Under the pieces are notes generated by a model. It did no database searches, was not told the DNA's origin, and saw nothing but the letters and a program-made list of their open reading frames with translations. Positions 10,970 through 20,600 of a stretch of 64,000 bases of DNA are shown here, piece after piece. Location: the NCBI RefSeq assembly GCF_963678635.1, contig NC_087070.1, forward strand, positions 8,962,539-9,026,538, given 5' to 3'. Both the position numbers and the translations under genes were made by a program. Numbering within the stretch: position 1 is the first letter of the stretch; each line of letters begins with the position of its first letter. The DNA comes from Symsagittifera roscoffensis (Eukaryota > Xenacoelomorpha > Acoela > Convolutidae).

Positions 10970-11731
10970 ATGAGCAACACTCATTTTGGCGCAATCCATT
11001 ATGACATACAATTAGACATGAATTTAGTGGTATTTTATACTACAAAAAGTAGTATTTTTCAAGAAATATCTTTGACAGAGCTTGAAACACTCCATCATTT
11101 ATGCGAACTTGAACGCACACAAATTTTACAATCACTTGCACTAGCAGTACTAAAAATTCACTTGGCAGGATATTTATTGTCAGGAAACAGATCAAATTTT
11201 ATTGTTTACGAAGGAAACATTTTATGGTATTACACCTGTACCAAAAAAGTATCACCTTTGTATGTTTTCGAAGACGAAAGATGCTATAAGAAGATCCCAA
11301 TATTCCACAAAAATAAAGTACATTTTGTTGATACACTCTCCCGCAGAACTTGTTTTTGGGATACAGCAGTCTCTTGTGGATCAAAAAACAGCCACAATGT
11401 AGTACAAGTAAACCCTCACGAAGATAATTACCATTTAGTCACACCATATTCAACCCTAATGCCACCACTAAAAAAGTTTCTACCAGAAAGCATTAGAGCT
11501 ATCGCCCGCAATCCAAATATCGATTTACAATTGATCGGCATTTACTCTAAATACGACGTTCAACACCCCATACGTACACTTCAGTTTCAAGAACTAATGA
11601 CAAAAATAGACTCAATACAACGACAATGCAAAGATAAAAAAATAAGCAAACTTGCGGAAACATCAGGCTTTTCAGACATCTACGCACAAGACTACAGCGG
11701 ATATTTTAAAGATTTAAAAGATTACATTTAA
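10970..11731 (+). pseudogene. Chuvirus/BEL env-like glycoprotein, central domain
   Basis: This is the longest open frame of the left block: 253 codons from ATG 10970, open from 10877 if the start is ignored. Visible features are an N-glycosylation-type GNRSNF site, a WYYTCTKK block, and Cys residues in ERCYKKIPIF, RRTCFW and VSCGSKN, ending in YHLVTP. Spacing of W, Cys and 'LTP-like' blocks resembles the C-terminal half of chuvirus-type class III-like surface glycoproteins, also found as env in BEL/Pao elements. There is no signal peptide or membrane segment within this frame. Those would lie in the broken flanking segments, so this is a relic, not a whole gene. A different viral glycoprotein family is possible. 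Confidence 0.5.
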
Positions 11732-11825
11732 TAATTGGCAAAAAATACAGACCACAAAATATATCACCAGTATATACTTTTAGTTTTGTAAATTTGTAAA
11801 ACGAACTTCTTGACCCTACTACATC

Positions 11826-12267
11826 TTGAAAGGAAAGGTTGACTATATTATACGCAATGTTTTACTTTCTTGGATTTATTTTCTCTCCACTAAAAAAGAT
11901 CTACAATACATGCGCAATACACACACAAGTAAGCAAACAAGCAAGCGTAGCACGCATACTTTTTGCAAGATTTTTTGGAATATTCTCTGAATCAATAAAT
12001 GAAATAATTTTAGACGCTCAAATAAAAGAATACAATACCAAGATATCAATAACACCAAACACATTTGACAGTTCACAAAACAATACGAATAAAACGCCTA
12101 CGGCACCACAATTACAAAGCCTAAACCATAACCATCCTTTATCTTTTGTACCACGAAACTTCAGAAACATAGCCCTGACAGACCTCATATCTTCAAGACC
12201 TAATTACCCACAAAGCCCAATTCAACACATAATAACCCAACAACCTAATATAGAAGAAAAATACTAG
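11826..12267 (+). pseudogene. Glycoprotein membrane anchor and cytoplasmic tail
   Basis: The open frame 11839-12267 (142 codons) starts with a hydrophobic stretch of about 20 residues (TILYAMFYFLGFIFSPL). A basic/amphipathic segment and a Ser/Thr/Asn/Pro-rich hydrophilic tail follow. Coming about 100 bases after the glycoprotein-like frame, it fits the C-terminal anchor and tail of the same protein, separated from it by stops at 11729-11731 and near 11794 and 11830. Confidence 0.5.
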
Positions 12268-12332
12268 CAAATTATAGAACAACCACATACCACTTACTTT
12301 CGTTCTCAGAACAACCATCTTTTTCGCCCACG

Positions 12333-12830
12333 ATGAGGCGCCAAGTTGGATCACTCCACTGCTCAATTTTCTACCCAGCCAATCTTCAAAGCAACCTCCC
12401 CAGCATCCCATTTTTTGCTTTCCCCCCACCTGAAACACCTCATGATAAAACTTCATCCGGCATGGATTTAGATACTCATTCAAACAACACTGTATATAAT
12501 ACTATTTCCCATTTTAATAACTCAGATCTCAAGACCCCTGACGAATTTGTTAAATCCGAACCCAGTCCATCTACATTTTCCCAACCTCTCTTTCAACCTC
12601 TCCACTACCAATTAAGATTTGAACAAAAATATTGGACAAAAATATCCCATGAACTTGACAATTTCTTCACACTTCAGCAACAACTACAGCACTCTCAAAC
12701 AGTAAACATTCACCATCTTTCACAATCCATAAAATCATCAAACCCACCAACCCCAACTCCCTCTTCGAATAACACCCCTTCACAAAATCCAACTTCCTTA
12801 TCAAATCCATCCTCATCCAGTACAAACTGA
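12333..12830 (+). CDS. Pro/Ser-rich hypothetical open frame, 165 codons
   Basis: The ATG frame begins MRRQVGSLHCSIFYP and ends in TGA at 12828-12830. Composition is biased: Pro, Ser, Thr and Asn dominate (NPPTPTPSSNNTPSQNP near the end), with a Gln/His-rich stretch in the middle (FTLQQQLQHSQ). There is no membrane segment and no known domain. It follows the glycoprotein tail by about 65 bases and has the same A/C-rich composition. It may be a matrix-, phospho- or Gag-like protein of the same mobile element, or a frame that is open by chance in G-poor DNA. Confidence 0.35.
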   Translation: MRRQVGSLHCSIFYPANLQSNLPSIPFFAFPPPETPHDKTSSGMDLDTHSNNTVYNTISHFNNSDLKTPDEFVKSEPSPSTFSQPLFQPLHYQLRFEQKYWTKISHELDNFFTLQQQLQHSQTVNIHHLSQSIKSSNPPTPTPSSNNTPSQNPTSLSNPSSSSTN

Positions 12831-12923
12831 GCCTATCGAACCTTCAAAAAAAATTACCCAATATCCGTTTCCTTGTTACCCAGTAACAGCTACAGCATTT
12901 GTTAATCACCCACTTCACGCTAA

Positions 12924-13517
12924 CACTTTCTTCAAATATAATTACCCTTTTTCCCCCATGTTACATACTTTCATTCAGACTCTAATAACGAAAACTTTAA
13001 TTATCTTAATGAGCACGTACTATATCCAACAATTTCATGGACCTCATTTTATTACTTCACTAATCCACTATCACTACCATTATATATCACCCCATATGAT
13101 AACGAACAATGCAGCAATCAACTCTACCTTTTAACAACAGCGCTCACTTCAAAACAATTTACACAAATAGGATATAAACAGTCACTTATCAGGTTCACAG
13201 CACCCAAAACTAACGAATATTCTATCGATCACTACGACCATAACATCATAAGACCAAACGAAGACATCTTTCTGAACGACGATACATTTGCTAACCCACA
13301 ACAAAAAGAAAAATTTTTCGTTAAAATGCCATACGTTTTCACCCTCAATACATTGGATAAAAAAAACGACCACGTCATTTCAGCAGCACTTCCAGATATT
13401 CAAACTTATGATTCAAATTTTAACAAATTTAACAACTTCTCACTAACCTATCATTTCCTCACACCGAAAAAACGCGATTTGCACTCTTCACACGACATCT
13501 TGTCACGAACTAATTAG
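12924..13517 (+). pseudogene. ATG-less open frame of 197 codons, unknown protein
   Basis: The frame is open from 12924 (TAA at 12921-12923) to TAG 13515-13517. The only internal ATG with a reasonable tail is at 13326. From about 12963 the translation looks like ordinary folded protein: aromatic-rich (ISWTSFYYFTNPLSLPLYI), then charged segments and an FFVKMPYVFTLNTLD block. A frame offset by one carries coding-like sequence from about 12860 to 12965 (TAFVNHPLHANTFFKYNYPF), so a frameshift probably joins them. I recognise no family. Its position, after the glycoprotein-like and Pro/Ser-rich frames, suggests another structural protein of the same element. Confidence 0.4.
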
Positions 13518-13567
13518 ACACTCACTTATACCTACTATAAGTTCATGCAACATCATTACACTCATAA

Positions 13568-13748
13568 TACAACAGCACGACAAATTACCACAGATATCAA
13601 TACATTAACTCTAAATATACCTCACCATTCTTTCTTAAGTTCATTTATTGTATTGAAGATACTAACCTCCAAGGCATCCTCCGCAACTATGATCCCATCT
13701 CCCAGACGTATATATTCTGTTACTTAACCAAAACCTTCAACGTAGACG
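13568..13748 (+). pseudogene. Open frame truncated by the assembly gap
   Basis: After the TAA at 13565-13567 a frame stays open for 60 codons up to the N run. It reads like protein (FFLKFIYCIEDTNLQGILRN, then SQTYIFCYLTKTF). It is likely the continuation of the 12924-13517 protein after a frameshift. The remainder is hidden in or beyond the gap. Confidence 0.35.
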
Positions 13749-13948
13749 NNNNNNNNNNNNNNNNNNNNNNNNNNNNNNNNNNNNNNNNNNNNNNNNNNNN
13801 NNNNNNNNNNNNNNNNNNNNNNNNNNNNNNNNNNNNNNNNNNNNNNNNNNNNNNNNNNNNNNNNNNNNNNNNNNNNNNNNNNNNNNNNNNNNNNNNNNNN
13901 NNNNNNNNNNNNNNNNNNNNNNNNNNNNNNNNNNNNNNNNNNNNNNNN
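13749..13948. other. Assembly gap, 200 N
   Basis: A run of exactly 200 N. The identical length of the second gap at 37668 indicates a placeholder, so the true distance is unknown. The left flank is A/C-rich protein-coding relic and the right flank is CA microsatellite. Confidence 1.
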
Positions 13949-14965
13949 CACACATACACACTCTCTCGCACACGCACACATACACACTCTCTCGCACACG
14001 CAGAGAGGCAAACACAGACACAGAGACACACAGACACACATAGACACACAGACACACACAGGCAAATACACAGATAGACACTCAACCAAAAATACAGTCA
14101 CACTCAAAAGAAACATACACACAGACACCCAACTGCATATAAAACACTTAACCTTACGCAAAAAATAAAAATACAAGCAAGCACACAAAATCTCATACGC
14201 ACAGAGATGCACACAGACATCCCGACACACATATATACATACCCAGAGACACATAGACAGCCACGCATATTTACAGAGACACACAACCACACCCACGCAT
14301 TTACACACACACATAGACTCACAAAAACACGCCAGACCCATACACACATAGACACACAACAACAAACACACACTCAAACCCCAAAAAAACGCACACAGAT
14401 ACTCACAGAAGCCCACATACACACACAAACACAAAATCGAGTCACACACAAAACCAACGCAGACACACACAGACAGACAGAGACAGGCACAAAAAGACAC
14501 ACAGGCAGACAGAAACAGACACAAAAAGACACACACATATATACACACAGAGATGCCAACACAGACACCCACAGACACGGACATAAACCCGATACATAAA
14601 CCCGGTACCCACCGATACATACACTGACAAATACAGGCACACATACACACAGAAACACACAGACACACAGGCATACACAAGCACATACATATACATCCAT
14701 ACACAGACCCAAAATGGCACACACAGAAAAACATACAGTTGCACAAAAGCACCCAGAGACACAAACATACACACTTACACGCACCCTCATACACACATGT
14801 ACACAGAGACACAAACAAAACACACACAGACACACAAAGAGACAAAACAGACACACACAGTTATGCACGAGCCTGTACAGACGAACACAGACACACGAAC
14901 AGAGAAACACAAACACACATACTAACAGAGACACACGGGAACAAAAACACACATATACACATACA
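13949..14965. repeat. Imperfect CA-rich microsatellite (ACACAG/ACACAT)
   Basis: About one kilobase of irregular (CA)n, with repeated ACACAGAC, ACACACAT and GAGACACA units from the gap edge to near 14965. Long open frames on both strands here (up to several hundred codons of Cys/Val/Leu on the minus strand) are by-products of the dinucleotide repeat and are not genes. Confidence 0.95.
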
Positions 14966-17168
14966 AGTATGTTTAGTAGACGTTAGAGCTGAGGGGAGGG
15001 GTGCATGACGGACCCCAGGTATCAAAATTCACTATAGAGTTCTGGTTTGCCATGCTATGTATAAACTTTAGGTTTAGAGTCTACCTTATGTTAAAACGGG
15101 TACAAGATTTGGTAAGGTTTCTGTGTAAGGTTGAGACAATGGTAAAAAAATGGTGCATTTGTTTTAGAAGTATCTAGTTTTTCGCAACAGCTCGCCGTCC
15201 GTTATATAATTGGTGAAAATTAAGGCTTTTTTCTATGATTATATTGTGGAATGAAGGTTAATTATATGTTTTTGGTTCAAAATGAGTTAATGGTAAAAAA
15301 TTTTGCCTAAAAATTTTAAAATTTTGATTGTTTTTTTTTTCATTTCAATTTTTCTCCTCAACTTCCAAAATACAATCAGATATGATCTAACTTGAGTTAT
15401 TAATTGTTTCATATAGAGCTTTAATTACTTATGCTTTAGAGACACATACAGCTTGAAGCTTACTGCTGACATACACATGACAAGAAAAGATATTTTAATT
15501 TTTCTTGAAAAATCCAGGCTAATCAGAAATCGTTTGATAATACTTCAAAGAATCTTTTTAGTCCCTGTCCGATTCCCAAATTTGTCAAAAATCTCCTGCA
15601 AAGTTCTTCTTTTCTGCATTTCTTCTCAAAGTAAAAGTCCTATTGGAATAGATTCGCAGTAAGACTACCAGAATTTTGCTTTGAAAAAGTTTTCTATTTT
15701 CAGCTATCCGCTCAAATTTACACCAAATCAAAGAACGAGAAAATGTTATCAAAAATAAGCAGTCCCTAAAAGATTACAAACAAAAAATAAATTGACCGTT
15801 AAAAAAACTTTCAGAAAAGCTACATGTCATACTTTTCTTTCTTGTGTTACTTATATTGGCGATTTTTCATATTTTCACAGCATCCATTTTGTGGTCATAT
15901 ACTTTTGCAATTTTTTGGTCATTTACTTTTGCAATTGAGCGAAGGCTATCAAACTTTTCTTTTGTTTGTACAAAAATTTAGTTTTCGGCAGGGCAGTTTT
16001 CGAGAGAAAAAAAAAGAAAAATCAAAAATTGCAAACTGGTGAAGGTTTGAGGGTTGGACTCACCACAACAATTTTCTAGCAAAAATTATAGAGTAGCAGC
16101 AATTACAAGGAAAATTTCTGCATCCTGTTTTTTCGAATGAAGCTTCAATTCCAGATTTATCAGGATAATTTTTGAGCAAAGAAGAATGTTTCCAAAAAAC
16201 CTCAATGCACAAAAATAAACCAATTTAATTTCTTATCAGGCAAAATTTTTGTTTCTAGAACTGGGGCAAACACAGAAAAGAAGCAACTTGTTTTTTTTTC
16301 TTTTGAAACGCATGTTTACCAAAGTAGTTTTGAGAAGAACCAAAAGCCACAAAAAAGTAAAAGTTCCTCGTGGAATCCATCGAAGGCTGTAGAAAGTGGT
16401 GTAAGGTAAAAAAATTTTTGAAAATGGGTAGAATGTTTCTTGAAAAAGTGAAAAAAAAACAGCAAAGCGTATCATAAAAATAAAGAAAAAAGCAAATCCC
16501 ATGTAATTCCAAAATACCTGTTTTTAGCAAACAAAAAAGAAGTATACACATGAGAAAAAACCAAAAAGAGAGAATACTTGATACAGAAATTTTCTCAAAT
16601 TATGTGTTTTGATCACCAAGTCAGTTCACACCACAAAAAGAACCATGTAGAGCCGAAATGTTTTAGGCCGATTAAGTTGATAGAGGATAAAATATACAAA
16701 AATCAAAAACTAAACTGATTTCATAGTTAGTAAATTTACAATCAATTTAAAAAATTCTAGGTCTAAGTTGAAATGCTTCTGAGCTATCGCTAAGAAAGAT
16801 ACAAACAGTACCGTAATTTTTATCCAGGACGAAAAGAACTATCTCTCCCTTGCTCATTTTAGGTAGAAGATCGTTCATGCGGTTAAAAGTATTATTTTTT
16901 TGCCTATCAGATTTCAGATTTGAGCATAGCACAAGCAGGCATTACTGTATGATTTTTCCAATTAATTTCAGGGCAAGATTATGTTCACTTGGTATATTCA
17001 GGGGAAACTTTTAACATAGACCGCTTCTTTTCCAGTACAAATATTATTTCTCAGAACACCCCCACCCCACATTTTTTATCATTTGGAACATCAAACGCTA
17101 TTTTATAAAAGCTTTATTTAATCAAAACTGAAAATCAAAGGAGCCCCTATCCGAACTCAGGCGTAAGT
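14966..17168. other. Noncoding, no gene recognised
   Basis: The composition changes abruptly at about 14965 from A/C-rich to T-rich with normal G. I see poly-A and poly-T runs and short open frames with no domain character, and no LTR or terminal inverted repeat. A weak protein-like minus-strand frame (16747-16932) has no supporting splice or start context. Confidence 0.6.
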
Positions 17169-17990
17169 AATAGATTATAACAGATTATGATATTTTTTTG
17201 ACAATTATAATTGATTATCATTTCCAAAATTAGGTGTTTAAAGGGTTTTTAATTGATTATAATCATGATGTTTTCCAGGAGATTATAATGGATTATAGTT
17301 TATACAAAAACACTTAAAATCAATTATAATTGATTATAACCTTTTATTTTTTATTTGTCACATCAAAACAGTATTTGAAATATATCTTATGATTTAATTT
17401 TCTGTCGATAAAAAAAATCTCTTATAACGACGAAAATCTTTTGTCCCAATTTGGTTCATCTGAACACAAAATCTTACCACGAAACAAAATTCATAGAGTT
17501 TTTTTCATATTATTTGAAAAATATCCGCGGTAGGTGACAAATAAATCTTCCGAATCAACCATAAAACTAAAAAAATTTGCTGATATTTTTGTGGTTAAAA
17601 CAGCTTAAAATGTGCATCATATAACAACTCTAATGGCAGAGAAAGGAAAAAACGTTATAAGTTTAAATTGGTTTGTGAACTTTAACGTCTACAAAAAAGC
17701 ATAAAATATAGGCAACTCACATGCAACTTCGAAGACAAAATGAGCAACCAAAAAGGATTATAATACCTTAAAATTGATTATAATGGATTTTGATGCAAAA
17801 CATATGAATAGTATGAATAGGAAATTGGGGTTAAAATCATGGATTATAATCAATTATAATCGATTGAGATGTATTCTAACTGATTATAAATTGATTTCAA
17901 AAAGAGAGCTTAGAATCAATTATTAATTGATTAAATCAATTTTTTCTCAATTTTAGTAACACTGGTACTAAAATCATAATATAATCGATT
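17169..17990. repeat. Two clusters of GATTATAAT-type AT-rich repeats
   Basis: Clusters at about 17169-17345 and 17755-17990 contain many copies of GATTATAAT, ATTGATTATAA and CAATTATAATTGATTATAA in direct and inverted form, irregularly spaced. They flank about 400 bases of ordinary AT-rich sequence. The units are palindromic in part (CAATTATAATTG). Confidence 0.8.
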
Positions 17991-18114
17991 ACTAACGCTT
18001 GAAACTGGACGCGGGTGACTGGAAAAGATACCGATGCTTCAAGGTGCTTTGTTGTAGTTATTCAGATTGTTCTGATTTTGGAACATGCATTATATTAGAC
18101 TTGCAATGTTTTAC

Positions 18115-18379
18115 CTCTTGCAAAGGAAGAATCTCTTTCATCCATTTTGTGGTAGTTATGTATCGATTAAACATGGGGAACCCGGCTGGAACGTAGAAGT
18201 GAAGGGGTACAATGAGTGATCTCAAATTATTTTCTGGGTCCCTCACAAGTTCGAGAGGTCCCCGGTAGGTGTTATTCAAGAAGGCAAAAAAACCAGGTCG
18301 TTCTGCAAAGGCGTTAACTTGAGCCTCGGCACTATATCTTGTCCAGAACAATAGCCACATTCCTCTCAGCTCGTGACGG
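18115..18379 (-). CDS. Candidate internal exon of an unidentified host gene
   Basis: On the minus strand a pyrimidine-rich tract (TTCTTTTTTCTGTTTGAAG) ends in AG at 18381-18380. The frame then runs open for 88 codons to a donor, GAG|GTAAAAC, with GT at 18114-18113. The length of 265 bases fits one leading base plus 88 codons. The peptide has balanced composition (FWTRYSAEAQVNAFAERPG; LRSLIVPLHFYVPAGFPMF) unlike the surrounding AT-rich DNA. No family is recognised and no partner exon is found nearby. It may be a lone exon of a long-intron gene, a gene fragment, or part of an unrecognised transposon. Confidence 0.45.
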
Positions 18380-18670
18380 CTTCAAACAGAAAAAAGAACA
18401 TAATCTTGACAAAAAACCAACATTTTATAAAATAAAGTTTTGGCCTTTTTCTATTATAGCCCATTACACTTCACCAGCAAAAAGCCACATCACTTTAGCT
18501 TTGCTTAACTGGTGGCTATTCTTTAGTACAGCGGTATAAAGGGAAAAAAGTTAGCTCCCCATTTGCGACCTTTTCGAAATTTCAATTATATTCATCGCTA
18601 CACGCTTTACAGATCATGCATCCAATACGCTTTTAAAGTATTCAATACCAATCCATCATGTTTATACCCG

Positions 18671-18875
18671 AGTCGAGATTTTTATCCTAAATTGAAGCAA
18701 GATTTGAGCGGTTTGAGCGGTTTTTTTAGACAATTACGCTCAAAATCTTGCTTCAAAATGAGCGGTTTGAGCGGTTTTTGAACGGTTTATCTAAAAAAAC
18801 CGCTCAAAACCGCGCAAGATTTGAACGGCTTTGAGCGGTTTATCTAAAATAGCTAAACCGCTCAAAATAGCTAAA
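18671..18875. repeat. GAGCGGTTTT foldback minisatellite, locus 1
   Basis: Short units GAGCGGTTT(T) and their complements (AAACCGCTC) alternate with GCAAGATTTGAG and ATCTAAAA spacers, giving inverted as well as direct copies. The block is preceded by CGAGTCGAGAT. The same family occurs at 44600-45015 and 46605-46830. Confidence 0.85.
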
Positions 18876-18978
18876 TTCTTAGAGTGAGGAATGCAAATAC
18901 AGAAAAAGTTGATCTCCAACTAGCCGCGAATCTACTTAACAATCCCCACTATTGTATCTACTAAAGAGTCTCCACACC

Positions 18979-19171
18979 TGAATACTTCGCAATAGCTGGA
19001 AAGCGACTGTATTGTATGAATATTGATTAATGATGATTTAGTTACTATAAATTGCGGTTAAATGAACTGGAAAAAAACACGGGAGATTTAACATGCGTTT
19101 TTAATTGAATTAACACGTGAATAAACTATCTGTTCTAAAGACATTTCAAACATGCTTTGTTTGCTCCAACA
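18979..19171 (-). repeat. 3' LTR of BEL/Pao copy 1
   Basis: It aligns with 24659-24803: both begin TGA(G/A)TACTTCGC and end in AAACATGCTTTGTTTGCTC(A/C)AACA on the + strand, sharing ATTAATGATGATTTAGTTACT. It is 193 bases here versus 145 in the 5' LTR, because of an extra ~45 bases in the middle. The divergence between the LTRs is visible by eye, so the insertion is not recent. Confidence 0.85.
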
Positions 19172-19185
19172 TTGCCGCCCCCGTC
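19172..19185 (-). promoter_or_regulatory. Polypurine tract of BEL/Pao copy 1
   Basis: The minus strand reads GACGGGGGCGGCAA immediately before the TG of the 3' LTR. A G-rich tract at this exact place primes plus-strand DNA synthesis in LTR retrotransposons. Confidence 0.75.
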
Positions 19186-19210
19186 AATTTTTGATCAATA
19201 TTTTCACATT

Positions 19211-19680
19211 TCAGATGGAGATGAAATTTGGATGCAGTAAAAAGGAAGCGGTTGTGAAACTGTCGGGGTTGATTACGGGGAAGGTGGAAGTTGTGGAGAA
19301 GGTGACAAGAAGAATTGGAAGTGTCGGGTGGTCCTCAGGCGACTGGAGTTGCTTGATGCAGCCCCTGCTCATGTGGTGAAGAACAGCGATTGAAAACATC
19401 GTTATAGGAAATGTCGGAAGAATGGGTTTGGAATAGGGATGAGGAAGAAGAGGTGGATGACTGACCATTGTTTTCGAATTTTGCTTTTGTTTTTGATCTG
19501 TTTTCATCGGCAATTTCCGCAATCTTAGAAATGGTCGTGTATTAGGTTTCACCTTCACTCTTTTTGCTTGCACTAACCTCAATAGACTATCGTTTCCGGC
19601 ACATATATTTTTTTCGATTCCAGGTGGCCATGACAAAGGGGGTTACCATCATCAGTTATGTATACTAGATCACCCTTTTT
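19211..19680 (-). pseudogene. Pao integrase C-terminal domain (frameshifted)
   Basis: The minus strand near 19680-19630 reads KKGDLVYITDDGNPLCHGHLE, the start of the small C-terminal domain that follows Pao integrases. At an A run near 19612 the frame changes and continues in the 141-codon frame 19211-19636 with DSLLRLVQAKRVKVKPNTRP, the expected 'D...R.v.vk...TRP' end of the domain. After about 19500 the frame is low-complexity Pro/Ser/Thr and probably noncoding. Confidence 0.7.
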
Positions 19681-20300
19681 CAAGTTTTGTTTTATTTCGC
19701 GGTTCTTTTTGCGTTGTTGCATAGCCTTTAGATATTCAAAATTCTGTTTCTTCCAGAACTCTGCAATCAGTTTGTGCAGGTAGGTGAATCGTTGTCTCGG
19801 TCATTTTTGATCTTTAAAAACCTTATCAACGGTAGGATCAGCAACAATGGGCAATTGAGTTGACTTGAAGCCTTTTAGCAGCCTTGATGGTGTGAGCGGC
19901 ACAGTGTCTTTGGCATTATCGGAGATAGTTGTGATCGGTCTTGAGTTTAGAAACGCTTCTATCTGACAAAGCACTGTGTACATCTCATCAAGCTCAAAAA
20001 AATCCTCCATTTCCTTTTGTCTTGTGATATATAAGTTTCATTGATCGAACAGCAGCTTCCCATAGCCCTCTGAAGCTTGGATCCCTTGCATGTCTAGAAG
20101 TCCATTTGATATCTAAGTCTAGAATATGATGAGGAAGGCTGTCTATCTTCTAAAAGTCTCTTCACTTGATTTAGCTCGTTGAATGATCCAATGAAATTGG
20201 TTCGATCCTCGGAGAAAATCTGCTTGGGGCATCCTCGTCGAGTTATGAACCTTCTGATAACATTCAAGCATTTTCAGTGTTCAAGATTTTTGAAAAACCC
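19681..20300 (-). pseudogene. Pao integrase catalytic core (broken)
   Basis: Minus-strand readings in order: RRGCPKQIFSEDRTNFIGSF near 20245-20185 (the second catalytic acidic region, with S-E-D-R in place of the usual S-D-x-G), then ARDPSFRGLWEAAVRSMK near 20085-20035 (the BEL/Pao GLWE block with the catalytic Glu). The frame 19801-20010 follows (LCQIEAFLNSRPITTISD..LTPSRLLKG), the standard segment after it. Frameshifts separate these parts. The enzyme inserts element DNA into the chromosome and is inactive here. Confidence 0.85.
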
Positions 20301-20334
20301 AAAGGGATTGCTTTAATAAAAACTCAAATGAAAA

Positions 20335-20600
20335 TTAGTAGTGAAAACTTGAGTAGATGATCGGCTTCCTTATATTACATTCGTCCGGCAAAATCGATAC
20401 CAAGTAGGAGAATGGTGAAGATGGTTTGAATCTCTCACTAGGGTAATCTTCCATCAGCTGATTCACTGATCTGCTGTGGAACTTGAAGCATGTGATACAG
20501 TTGCCTTTCATTGCTCGCGCCATCGTCTTGACTCGTATGATCCAGAACTGCTGCCGAGTGTGAGCAACAGTTGATTTCAGTCAACAGCGTAATTGAACAA
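20335..20600 (-). pseudogene. Pao integrase zinc-binding domain
   Basis: The frame 20335-20523 starts MARAMKGNCITCFKFHS and reaches 'MEDYPSERFKPSSPF'. The C-x2-C pair and the 'LP..R..PS.PF' block are the usual N-terminal integrase region of BEL/Pao. Upstream residues (HTRQQFWIIR) in the same frame supply the H of the HHCC finger. The frame ends in TGA/TAA after about 60 codons. Confidence 0.75.

Noticed and set aside
11199..12483. Minus-strand and alternative-frame open frames over the glycoprotein-like region
   Set aside because: They are shadows of the + strand frames in G-poor DNA, with no domain features.
1..13748. Use of a variant genetic code (TAA/TAG as Gln, TGA as Trp)
   Set aside because: Some stops sit where conserved residues belong, but frameshifts, domain deletions and many stops at other positions indicate decay. 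Minus-strand elements in the same window also have random stops.
13949..14990. Long open frames on both strands of the CA-rich block (up to 376 codons, partly through N)
   Set aside because: They are translations of a dinucleotide repeat and of the N run. Cys/Val or His/Thr repetition only, no start context.
16747..16932. 61-codon minus-strand frame as an exon
   Set aside because: The peptide looks plausible in part, but no convincing acceptor or donor was found and the upstream ATG is inside AT-rich noncoding DNA.
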